Shown here piece by piece: positions 35,077 through 41,892 of a stretch of DNA of 64,000 bases. Below the pieces are notes generated by a model, which was not told the DNA's origin, did no database searches, and worked only from the letters and a program-made list of their open reading frames with translations. Position numbers and translations under genes: made by a program. The stretch covers positions 24,815 through 88,814 of the forward strand of contig JADJDV010000008.1 of the NCBI GenBank assembly GCA_016702555.1, written 5' to 3'. Positions within the stretch are counted from its first letter, which is position 1. Each line of letters starts with the position of its first letter. Origin of the DNA: Burkholderiales bacterium (lineage in GTDB: Bacteria; Pseudomonadota; Gammaproteobacteria; Burkholderiales; Burkholderiaceae_C).

Positions 35077-35320
35077 GCGGGAGGCACTGGCGGCGCAGAC
35101 GCGGCAGGTGGTCGGCATGCGCGCCGGCCGCGCGCACACCGGCGAGGAACTGAAGGAGTTGCAGGGACTGGAAAGCGTGGTTCGGCGGATCGCTTCGGCG
35201 CAGGGCTATGCGCTGGGCGAGTCCGCGCGGCCAACGCCCACGCCAGGGGCAAGGGTCTTTCCCCGGGCTACCCCCCCGATCTCGATTGGCGGCGGTCAAG
35301 CACGCCACCATGCCCGCTGA
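35066..35320 (+). CDS. Possible small gene overlapping the membrane protein
   Basis: 84 residues from GTG 35066, overlapping the previous gene by 11 bases. The first ~50 residues (REALAAQTRQVV ... EELKELQGLESVVRRIASAQ) look like a helical protein; the end is Pro-rich. Weak evidence, kept because it fills the space without a better alternative. Confidence 0.35.
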   Translation: MRGEREALAAQTRQVVGMRAGRAHTGEELKELQGLESVVRRIASAQGYALGESARPTPTPGARVFPRATPPISIGGGQARHHAR

Positions 35321-35369
35321 GGCGAAGCCTGCGGAGTCCAAAAGAGCCGCGCGCGATAGCAGATTCTTT

Positions 35370-35393
35370 AGTATTCGTACCTGTACGAATACT
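35370..35393. promoter_or_regulatory. Palindrome AGTATTCGTAC-CT-GTACGAATACT
   Basis: Perfect 11-bp arms around CT, 225 bp upstream of parA. The core is shared with 730-767 and 41793-41814. A hairpin of the repeat family (TTTCTC-GGC-GAGAAA) follows at 35450-35464. No gene in 35321-35617. Confidence 0.62.
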
Positions 35394-35489
35394 TCAATGC
35401 GAGCGCGCCAGCAAAGGTACAGGCCGGCGACGGCGCACGATGGCCGGCCTTTCTCGGCGAGAAACAGGTAGGCCTCGCAGCTGTTGCAT

Positions 35490-35555
35490 TACACCTCTAT
35501 AGGTGTATTAAATACACTCCTAGAGGTTGATTGCGGGCCCTCGCCGTCCTACAAT
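35490..35555 (+). promoter_or_regulatory. parA promoter with operator TACACCT-CTAT-AGGTGTA
   Basis: A perfect 7-bp inverted repeat (35490-35507) lies just upstream of TTGATT (35527-35532), a 17-bp spacer and TACAAT (35550-35555). The half-site AGGTGTA is the element also seen before the DUF3560-like gene, the methyltransferase, trwA and the KorA-like gene. The leader holds CAGTTAGTCCG (35580-35590), which recurs before repA. Confidence 0.68.
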
Positions 35556-35617
35556 GCAGACTTACAAAAAAGAGATCGTCAGTTAGTCCGAACATCCAAA
35601 TCAACAGGAGTGAGAGC

Positions 35618-36379
35618 ATGAAAATTCTGGTGACCGCTAACCAGAAAGGTGGCGTTGGCAAGAGCACGCTGACCGCGCACCTGGCCTATGCCGCGCACGA
35701 AGACGGCAAGCGCGTGCTGATGGTGGACATGGACCGGCAGGGAAGCCTGTCCATGACGTTCCCCAGCACGGGCGGCCACGGCATCGTGGCTTCGCAGCTG
35801 TACCTGCCTGCCCTGCCCGCCGATGCCGCGATCGAGATGGTGGACGAGGGCCTGGGCATCGTGCGCGCCGATGCCGCGCTGCTGGAGGTGGACCGTGCGG
35901 AAAACAGCGTGGTCAAGCGCCCGCGCGCGGCCCTGCAGCAATTCGCCGACCAGTTCGACCTGTGCCTGATCGACACGCCGCCGCTGCTGGGCATGCGACT
36001 GCTGGCGTCTCTGGCGGCCGCCGACTATGTGGTGACGCCGCTGTCCATCGGCGTGTACGAACTGGCCGGGCTGGGCGACCTCATGCAGACCATGCAGGCG
36101 CTGCGCCAGAAGGGCGTCAACCAGCACGCCAAGCACATCGGCTTTTTGCCGGTGAACACCAACACGCGCAGCACTGCCGAGCGCGACGGCCTGGCCATGC
36201 TGCGCCAGCGCTACGGCGATGCGGTGCTGATCGAGGCCACCCTGCCCTCGCGGGCGGCCGTGAAGAAGGCGGTGGCGGCGCGCAAGCCGGTGTGGCACTC
36301 CACTCAAGGCGGCGGGCACCTGGCGGCGGGCAAGGAATGGCGGGCGGCGTGCCGGCTGATCCTCAAGCGGGTGAAGTGA
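35618..36379 (+). CDS. parA: ParA partition ATPase
   Basis: 253 residues. Walker A KGGVGKST near the N-terminus, VDMDRQGSLS (Walker A'/Asp), and LCLIDTPPLLG (Walker B). With no N-terminal HTH this is a type Ib-like short ParA. It moves plasmid copies together with the ParB encoded 14 bases downstream. Start ATG 35618 follows CAGGAGTGAG. Confidence 0.9.
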   Translation: MKILVTANQKGGVGKSTLTAHLAYAAHEDGKRVLMVDMDRQGSLSMTFPSTGGHGIVASQLYLPALPADAAIEMVDEGLGIVRADAALLEVDRAENSVVKRPRAALQQFADQFDLCLIDTPPLLGMRLLASLAAADYVVTPLSIGVYELAGLGDLMQTMQALRQKGVNQHAKHIGFLPVNTNTRSTAERDGLAMLRQRYGDAVLIEATLPSRAAVKKAVAARKPVWHSTQGGGHLAAGKEWRAACRLILKRVK

Positions 36380-36393
36380 GGGGGAGACAGAGC

Positions 36394-37419
36394 ATGAGCA
36401 AGAAATCCACCAAACCCGCCGGTGCGAACATCTTCGCCGGCGCCATCGAAGGGCTGGGCGATTCGGTCTCCGCCTTTTTCACGGACGACGAAGCCCAGCA
36501 GTTTCCGGTTGCGCTGGATTTGATCGACATGCGGCCGCAGATCCGCACCGAACTGGAGGACGAGGACAACCCCCTGCCGGAACTGGCGGCCAGCATCAAG
36601 GCAGTCGGCGTCATCAGTCCGATTTTTCTGCGAAGGAAGGGCGAGCGGTATGAGTTGATCGCCGGCGAGCGGCGCGTGCGGGCGGCGCAAATGGCCGGCC
36701 TGGATGCCATCCCGGCGATGGTGCGCGATCTGACCGACCAGCAGGCCGAGGACATCCAGGCGGCCGAGAACATCCAGCGCAAGAACCTGACCAACATGGA
36801 GCTTGCACGCCGCCTGCAGAAGGATCTGGAGCAGCTGGGCAGCATCGACGCCGTGATGGCCAAGCGCAACAAGAGCCGTTCCTGGGTGTCCAAGATTCTG
36901 TCGCTTAACAAGCTGCCCGAGCAGACCCAGCGGCTGGTGACCGAGGGCGTGACCGCCGACCTGGCCATCATCAGCGACGTGCGCCAGATCGAAGCACGCG
37001 ATCCCTTCGTGGCCAAGGAACTGGTGGACGACCTGAAGAGGAACTTCGGCAAGGGCGACTCGCGGGAGAAGGTGCAGCGGGTGCGCGCCAGGATCAAGCC
37101 GGCCGCGAACAAGGCCAAGGCCGCCAGGCACGACTTGGGCGAACTCTATGCGCAGGCCAGGACGGGCGATGCCAAGGCCATCGCCGCCGCGCTCACCCCC
37201 GAGCAGAAGAAGGCGTGCGAGGAGTTGCGCGAATACTTCGAGCAGGGCTGCAATGCCGCCAAGGCCGGGCGGGCGGTCTTCGAAGGCTTCGACAGCCGCG
37301 TGTTCGGCACCGCCGGCGCCGGCGCGCTGCGGCTGGCCGCTTTCCTGCGCGGGGTGGACGCGGGCCAGTCGGGCCGCTTCCAGCTCGCCGAAATCCTGCG
37401 TCTGGTGCAGTCGGCATGA
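36394..37419 (+). CDS. parB: ParB/KorB-like partition protein
   Basis: 341 residues. The nuclease-like domain contains LAASIKAVGVISPIFLRR and GERRVRAAQMAG, followed by ENIQRKNLTNMELARRL; the HTH (SRSWVSKILSLNKLP) is near 175-190. The box GERRVRA is the CTP-binding motif of ParB proteins. It binds centromere sites and loads onto DNA; as with KorB it could repress dispersed promoters. The palindromes at 730, 35370 and 41793 are candidate sites. Its stop overlaps the next gene. Confidence 0.88.
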   Translation: MSKKSTKPAGANIFAGAIEGLGDSVSAFFTDDEAQQFPVALDLIDMRPQIRTELEDEDNPLPELAASIKAVGVISPIFLRRKGERYELIAGERRVRAAQMAGLDAIPAMVRDLTDQQAEDIQAAENIQRKNLTNMELARRLQKDLEQLGSIDAVMAKRNKSRSWVSKILSLNKLPEQTQRLVTEGVTADLAIISDVRQIEARDPFVAKELVDDLKRNFGKGDSREKVQRVRARIKPAANKAKAARHDLGELYAQARTGDAKAIAAALTPEQKKACEELREYFEQGCNAAKAGRAVFEGFDSRVFGTAGAGALRLAAFLRGVDAGQSGRFQLAEILRLVQSA

Positions 37420-37724
37420 AGCTGGGACCGCTCGACCCCGGTGAGTTCGCGGCGCTGCACTTGATCGCAGTGCGCATCGGCCGCCTGAGCGAGGCGCGCA
37501 TCGCGGCCGCGCGGCTGGTGATTCAGGAAGGCAAGACCTACAAGTATGCCGCCGAACTGCACCACGTCACGGCGCAGGCGGTGTGGAACACTGTCGCCAG
37601 AATGAACGCGCTGCTCTCGGCGTACCGCGAGGCCAAGACGCTGGAGGCGGCGGAGGCCGGGACAAGACCAAAGCGGGGCCAGCCACGGCCGCGCACAGCA
37701 CAAAAAAAAACCGGCGCTCCATGA
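37416..37724 (+). CDS. TrfB-like small regulator
   Basis: 102 residues; ATG 37416 overlaps the parB stop. A helix-turn-helix is suggested by RIAAARLVIQEGKTYKYAAE ... VTAQAVWNTVARM, which parallels the KorA/TrfB HTH. The basic tail (RPKRGQPRPRTAQKK) contains a terminator structure in its coding DNA. It is placed right before repA and could control parAB or repA. Confidence 0.58.
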   Translation: MKLGPLDPGEFAALHLIAVRIGRLSEARIAAARLVIQEGKTYKYAAELHHVTAQAVWNTVARMNALLSAYREAKTLEAAEAGTRPKRGQPRPRTAQKKTGAP

Positions 37725-37734
37725 AGAGCGCCGG
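37702..37734 (-). terminator. Rho-independent terminator on the minus strand in front of repA
   Basis: Stem CCGGCGCTC (37711-37719) with GAGCGCCGG (37726-37734), loop CATGAA; read on the minus strand it is followed by nine T (37710-37702). No gene reads leftward here, so it would end an antisense transcript starting in the repA leader or early repA. Confidence 0.7.
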
Positions 37735-37776
37735 GCAAACAGTTAGTCCGCAACAGGAATGTTGCAAGGGGATTTT

Positions 37777-38940
37777 ATGACGAAGAAGGATCTCCCGGGG
37801 AGCGCGCACGACGCCTCGAACACCCGGCCGCCGCGCGGCGCCGGGGCCAATCCGGCGCCCGAGCAGGACGGCAGGCCGCTGTCGCTCGACTACCGCGCCA
37901 GCACGCCGATGCCCAAGTGGGTTCACGACGTGATTGACGAGTCCTTTGCGATCGAGACCGAGGAAGCGAAGAAGGCCGGCGCGCTGGGCTTCATGGCGCG
38001 CGCGCTGGTGAACGCGACCCTGCCGTACAAGGACCCCAAGAGCCCGATCTTCGAGCGCCGCAACGGCCACTATGTGCTACGCATGATGGGCGGCAACGAC
38101 AACGGTCTGCCCTACGGCGTCTACCCGCGCCTGCTGATGAGTTGGATCACCACCGAGGCGGTGCGCACCGGTTCGCCGGAGCTTGAATTGGGCGAGAGCC
38201 TGAGTTCGTTCCTGCGCAACGTGCTCGGCATCCAGCGGGGCGGCGGCAAGCGCGGCGCCAACGCGCGCGTTTCCGAGCAGATGGAGCGACTGTTCTCGAC
38301 GCTCATCACGGCCACGTACACCGGCGACCGCGGGCGCTCGTTCAACCTGCGCAACGTGCTGATCGTGGACGAGGCGTCCATGGACAGGGAGACGGCCCAG
38401 CTGCTGGACGAAGCCGCCGGCGATGTGGCCATCGCGCCGGCCGCCGATGCCAGGGATGGGGATGGGGATGGGGATGGAGACGATCGGGACGATGAGGACG
38501 ACAACCGCCTGTGGACGCCGCAGAGCCGCGAGATGGCCGGGCGCTGGCGCTCCCGTGTCGTGCTCAGCGCGCGCTTCTTCGCGGAAATCATCGAGCGGCC
38601 GGTGCCGATCGACCTGCGCGCTTACCGCGCGCTGCGCGGCTCACCGGTGGCCATGGACCTCTACACGTGGATGACGTACCGCATGAGCTACATCGAGCGC
38701 TCCACCCGGCCGGTGCCGTGGGAGGCGTTGATGCTGCAGTTCGGCTCCAACTACGCGGTGGACCCGAAGGACCCCAGCCGGGCGGTGCGCGAGTTCCGCA
38801 ACAAGAGCTTCAAACCGGCGCTGAACGTTGTGCGCGAGATCTACCCCGAGGCCAGGTTCGACGTGACAGAACGCGGCCTGATCCTGCACCCGTCCAAGCC
38901 GCACGTGCCGCAGATCAAGGGCCAGGGCGACCTGTTCTGA
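37777..38940 (+). CDS. repA: Plasmid replication initiator RepA
   Basis: 387 residues from ATG 37777 (SD AAGGGG). The central block (YKDPKSPIFERRNGHYVLRM, then NGLPYGVYPRLLMSWI) and the later PVPIDLRAYRALRGSP ... YTWMTYRM match the RepA_C-type initiator family (PF04796). It should bind the six 16-bp iterons that follow the gene. An acidic linker encoded by four GGGATG repeats (38453-38476) separates the two halves. The leader has a small hairpin GCAAC/GTTGC (37751-37766) and the CAGTTAGTCCG element (37740-37750). Confidence 0.86.
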   Translation: MTKKDLPGSAHDASNTRPPRGAGANPAPEQDGRPLSLDYRASTPMPKWVHDVIDESFAIETEEAKKAGALGFMARALVNATLPYKDPKSPIFERRNGHYVLRMMGGNDNGLPYGVYPRLLMSWITTEAVRTGSPELELGESLSSFLRNVLGIQRGGGKRGANARVSEQMERLFSTLITATYTGDRGRSFNLRNVLIVDEASMDRETAQLLDEAAGDVAIAPAADARDGDGDGDGDDRDDEDDNRLWTPQSREMAGRWRSRVVLSARFFAEIIERPVPIDLRAYRALRGSPVAMDLYTWMTYRMSYIERSTRPVPWEALMLQFGSNYAVDPKDPSRAVREFRNKSFKPALNVVREIYPEARFDVTERGLILHPSKPHVPQIKGQGDLF

Positions 38941-38976
38941 ACGCTCGTCGCTCGTCGTGCTCGGGCCTTTCGCATG

Positions 38977-39345
38977 GTGCGATCTACTCTCGGCGCCGGC
39001 CCGTGCGCGGTGCGATCTACTCTCGCCGTCAGGCCGTCAGGCCGTCCGAAGGCCACCCCATCCCCTGTAACCAACGGTGCGATCTACTCTCGCTGCTGTG
39101 GATAAGTCGGTGGAGAACATCAAGATGTGCGTGCGATCTACTCTCGGTAACATCTTCAATTGGATCAAGGGCTTAGCGGGTTATTCGTGCGATCTACTCT
39201 CGCAAGGTGTGCGATCTACTCTCGCTCGGGAGCCCTCGAAGCACGCATAAACCATTGATTTTCAACAGGAAAATGGGTTATCCACAGACGCCCCCTGTAT
39301 TTCTTTTCCTTATATTTCTTTATTTAACCTGTAGTAGAAGGCCGC
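38977..39345. other. Vegetative origin (oriV): six iterons, two DnaA boxes, AT-rich segment
   Basis: Six identical copies of GTGCGATCTACTCTCG are at 38977, 39010, 39077, 39131, 39187 and 39209 (16 bp each, all in one orientation). DnaA boxes match TTATCCACA perfectly at 39278-39286 and, inverted, at 39097-39105. An AT-rich, probably melting, segment spans about 39300-39335. From 39350 to 39590 there is no gene, only GC-rich hairpins such as GGGGGC-TAC-GCCCCC (39386-39400). Confidence 0.92.
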
Positions 39346-39594
39346 GTTTGTGTACAGGCCGCGCCACGTAGGGACACCGCCTCTTGGGGGCTACGCCCCC
39401 GCCGGCTCGCTCCGGCCGCAAGCGGCCTACGCCCCGGCCGCCTTCGGCGTCCTTCCCACCCGGCATCCCCCAGGGCTAACGCCCTCGCGCTGCGCGCTCA
39501 CCCAATCCAGGCCCCCCCAAGGGGGCCGAACAAAGACAGCCCCCCGACAAGCCACGCCCTGATCAAGCCACAACTGTGAATTCAAACGCTGAAC

Positions 39595-39857
39595 TGCTTA
39601 TCAGGACGCGGGGCAAGTTGCGTGCCAGCCAGCGGCGTGCCCCGCGCTCAGACGTCTGTGGTGTGCGTAGGCTGCGGGAACCCTCAGTGACGACCAACAA
39701 GGCCGCGCCCCAAGGAGACTGCGGGCGCGGATAAGCGCTGCGCCCTATGGGCTGGGCACGTGCGCGTTCAGGCGGTGACATGGGCTTCGCCCATACCCAA
39801 TACCGCCAGGTGCAAGCACCTGGCCAAGCGGGTGCGGTTTCTCGGGGAGAAAAGAAG
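39595..39857 (+). repeat. Dispersed repeat, copy D (diverged)
   Basis: From 39595 the landmarks TTATCAGGACGCGGGGCAAG, then GCGTGCCAGCC, GAACCCTCAGTGACGACCAA and ATGGGC-TTC-GCCCAT (39780-39794) with ACCCAATACC follow the order of copies A and B. The TTTCTC-GGG-GAGAAA hairpin (39838-39852) is here after, not before, the conserved part. Bases 39858-39960 hold no gene. Confidence 0.65.
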
Positions 39858-39964
39858 GCCGCTCGATGGCGGCCGAATCGGCGCTCCGTTTGGGGAGGAG
39901 GGAGGGAGGAGAAGGAGCGCCGGATCGCATGATATCCACGCGGTTGCCTGGAATCGGCATTTCT

Positions 39965-40013
39965 GTATCGTTGAACAAAACATATAATCTGCCTATGTTT
40001 TGTTAAACATGAG
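39965..40013 (+). promoter_or_regulatory. Operator pair and promoter of the lipoprotein gene
   Basis: GTATCGTTGAACAAAAC (39965-39981) and an inverted copy GTTTTGTTAAACATGAG (39997-40013) have centres 32 bp apart. TATAAT (39983-39988) lies between them, so a bound protein would cover the promoter. Confidence 0.65.
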
Positions 40014-40020
40014 GTTTGCC

Positions 40021-40770
40021 GTGAAAGCGCTTTTCCTTGCCGCCGCCGCGGGCTGGCTCGCCGCGTGTACCTCGCCCGGCCCGGCGCTGGAGGCCGCCCG
40101 GCCGACCGTTCGCCATCAGTATGTCATCGACGTGCAGCCCAATATCGCGTTGCACCGCGCCTACAACGACGACGGGCACACCTACCTCGAATTCCTTGAT
40201 GCTAGGCGCATGAATCCGGTAGTCACCACCGTCGATGGCACGGCCCTACCCTACGCCTGGACCGACCGGCTACTGGTCTTGGAAGGGGTCTACGACAACC
40301 TCACCGTGACGACGCCGCATGGCGTGGCGCACGTCTACGCCAGGATGCCGGCGCCGCCGGCGCGCGTGGCCGCGCCGGTGCCGGCGCGTGCGCTGGAGTA
40401 TGGCGCTCCGGTGCCTGCGGTGCGCCCGCCGGCGCCCGACAACTACGGCGACGCGGCCGAGTTGCCGGCCCGGGGCGACGCGACGACGCCAGATCGCATC
40501 AGCGTGGTCCTCAACGGCAGTTTCTCGGAGTCGCTGGGCGAAGGGCGAGCCAGCCAGCTGGTGGCCGCATCGCGCGAGGCCAGCCGCGTCACCATCGGCG
40601 CGGCCGTGGCCCGGGGCGGCCACCTGGCCGAGGCCCGGGCCTACTCACGCATCGCCGAGGCGCGCCAGTTCCTGATCGACAACGGCGTGCCAGCCGAGCG
40701 GATTCGCACCACCCGGGCGGTGGTCGGCGGCGCCCGGGACAGCCAAGTCGATTTCGTGATCGCGTACTGA
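40021..40770 (+). CDS. Lipoprotein with VirB9-N-like and OmpA-like regions
   Basis: 249 residues from GTG 40021 (GAGG six bases upstream); ATG 40009 and TTG 40000 are in frame but overlap the operator. The lipobox is WLAAC. Residues ~30-110 (RHQYVIDVQPNIALHRAYND ... LPYAWTDRLLVLEGVYDNLT) resemble the VirB9/CagX N-terminal beta domain; residues ~165-249 (AYSRIAEARQFLIDNGVPAE, then IRTTRAVVGG) resemble an OmpA-like peptidoglycan-binding fold. A Pro/Ala linker joins them. Control by the same operator as virB1 and trbM suggests a part in transfer, perhaps outer-membrane or exclusion. The assignment is tentative. Confidence 0.55.
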   Translation: MKALFLAAAAGWLAACTSPGPALEAARPTVRHQYVIDVQPNIALHRAYNDDGHTYLEFLDARRMNPVVTTVDGTALPYAWTDRLLVLEGVYDNLTVTTPHGVAHVYARMPAPPARVAAPVPARALEYGAPVPAVRPPAPDNYGDAAELPARGDATTPDRISVVLNGSFSESLGEGRASQLVAASREASRVTIGAAVARGGHLAEARAYSRIAEARQFLIDNGVPAERIRTTRAVVGGARDSQVDFVIAY

Positions 40771-40781
40771 GGGCGGGTGGC

Positions 40782-40952
40782 ATGATCGGCGCGAGAAAAG
40801 TCGTCCGCCGGGCGTTTGGGCTGATGGTGCCGCGCACGTCGCAGAAGATGCGGCGCAACGAGGTGTACCGCTGGACGAACCGGCTGGTCTGGCTGGTCAT
40901 CGTGCTGCTGGGCCTGGCGGCGGCCCTATTCGGCACGCTGGGCAGAAGCTGA
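40782..40952 (+). CDS. Small single-pass membrane peptide
   Basis: 56 residues from ATG 40782, 11 bases after the lipoprotein stop, with GAGGGCGGG upstream. The basic start (ARKVVRRAFG, KMRRNEVYRWT) and a C-terminal membrane helix (LVWLVIVLLGLAAALFGTL) suggest a tail-anchored inner-membrane peptide. Probably in the lipoprotein operon. Confidence 0.5.
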   Translation: MIGARKVVRRAFGLMVPRTSQKMRRNEVYRWTNRLVWLVIVLLGLAAALFGTLGRS

Positions 40953-40997
40953 GGCGCGGGCGCGGCCGCCGGGGCGGCGGTCGCTAGACTCTCGGCC

Positions 40998-41369
40998 ATG
41001 ACTGATGACCAATGGGCCGGGCTTTCCCTGGCAGAGCTTCTTGCGGCACGCGAGGCGCTGGACGCGAAGATCCAGGCCGTGCGCTCCGAGGCGCGCGACG
41101 CCGCCATCGCGCAGATCCGCGAACTGATGGCCACCTACGACCTGAGCCAGGCGGACGTGATGCCCGGTGCCGCTGCGGCGGCACGCACCCGGAAGATCGA
41201 GCCCAGGAAGAAGGCGCCGGCCAGGTACTACGACCCGAACAGCGGCAAGACATGGACCGGGCGCGGCAAGGCGCCGCGATGGATCGCCGGCCAGGACTAC
41301 ACGAACTTCCTCATCCCGGCCGAGGGGATATTGCGGAAGATGGCCCAGCAGGTGCCGGCGGGCGCTTGA
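40998..41369 (+). CDS. H-NS-family nucleoid protein
   Basis: 123 residues. A coiled-coil dimerisation part (LSLAELLAAREALDAKIQAV) and the DNA-binding signature GKTWTGRGKAPRWI near residue 80 identify an H-NS/Bv3F-type protein. Plasmid H-NS proteins silence AT-rich promoters and lower the cost of the plasmid to the host. It overlaps the facing gene by 59 bases at its 3' end. Confidence 0.86.
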   Translation: MTDDQWAGLSLAELLAAREALDAKIQAVRSEARDAAIAQIRELMATYDLSQADVMPGAAAAARTRKIEPRKKAPARYYDPNSGKTWTGRGKAPRWIAGQDYTNFLIPAEGILRKMAQQVPAGA

Positions 41370-41781
41370 GCGCATCCTTGTAGCGGCGAAAGAGCGCCGC
41401 GCACTCGTCGTTCAACGCCGGTGACAACCGGATCTCGTCTCCCCGGCCGCCGCCGGCGCGGGCTTCATCGGCGAACTGGCGAAGGTGGGCGCTGGTCTGC
41501 GACTGGCCGAAGCGGTCCAACTGCCACTTGCGCACATGCTCGCGGCCGGGCCGAATCGAGCCCAGCACCGCCAGGGTGATGCCCTGCTTGAGGTACTGGC
41601 GCCAAGACTTGACCACGCCGCCGAGCCGGGCGAATTCCGCCTTCGCCTGCACGGGGGTGGCTTCGCGCAGGCGCTGCAGCTGGGCGTCGTACCGATCGGC
41701 GTAGGTGGTCAGGCCGCCGACGCCGGGGAGCAGCTGGCGGCGGAATTCGCGTTCCAGGGCACGAAGGGGCGGCGAGGACAT
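41311..41781 (-). CDS. Plasmid protein of unknown function behind a TCGTAC palindrome
   Basis: 156 residues from ATG 41781. Helical and basic (LRALEREFRRQLLPGVGG, then LGGVVKSWRQYLKQGITLAV), no recognised domain. The palindrome at 41793-41814 ends only a few bases before its ribosome-binding region, so its expression is probably controlled through that site. Tail-to-tail overlap with the H-NS gene (59 bases). Confidence 0.55.
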   Translation of the reverse strand: MSSPPLRALEREFRRQLLPGVGGLTTYADRYDAQLQRLREATPVQAKAEFARLGGVVKSWRQYLKQGITLAVLGSIRPGREHVRKWQLDRFGQSQTSAHLRQFADEARAGGGRGDEIRLSPALNDECAALFRRYKDALKRPPAPAGPSSAISPRPG

Positions 41782-41792
41782 GCTCGCACTTT

Positions 41793-41814
41793 ATTCAGTA
41801 ATCGTACAGGTACG
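41793..41814. promoter_or_regulatory. Third TCGTAC palindrome site
   Basis: 22 bases, ATTCAGTAATCGTAC-AG-GTACG, identical to one strand of the site at 730-767; the right arm is truncated after GTACG. Placed 12 bases upstream of the start codon of the minus-strand gene at 41781. Confidence 0.58.
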
Positions 41815-41892
41815 CAAACTTAATTTGGCGTCAAGGTAGTTTAAACGGGCAAGCCTGACCGACGATCCGACACCTCGCCATGCTAGACTGTG

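Noticed and set aside
38977..39224. CRISPR array
   Set aside because: The six 16-bp repeats have uneven spacing, follow repA and are accompanied by DnaA boxes; they are iterons.
39386..39520. Rho-independent terminators in the GC hairpins after oriV
   Set aside because: Stems such as GGGGGC-TAC-GCCCCC have no T-run.
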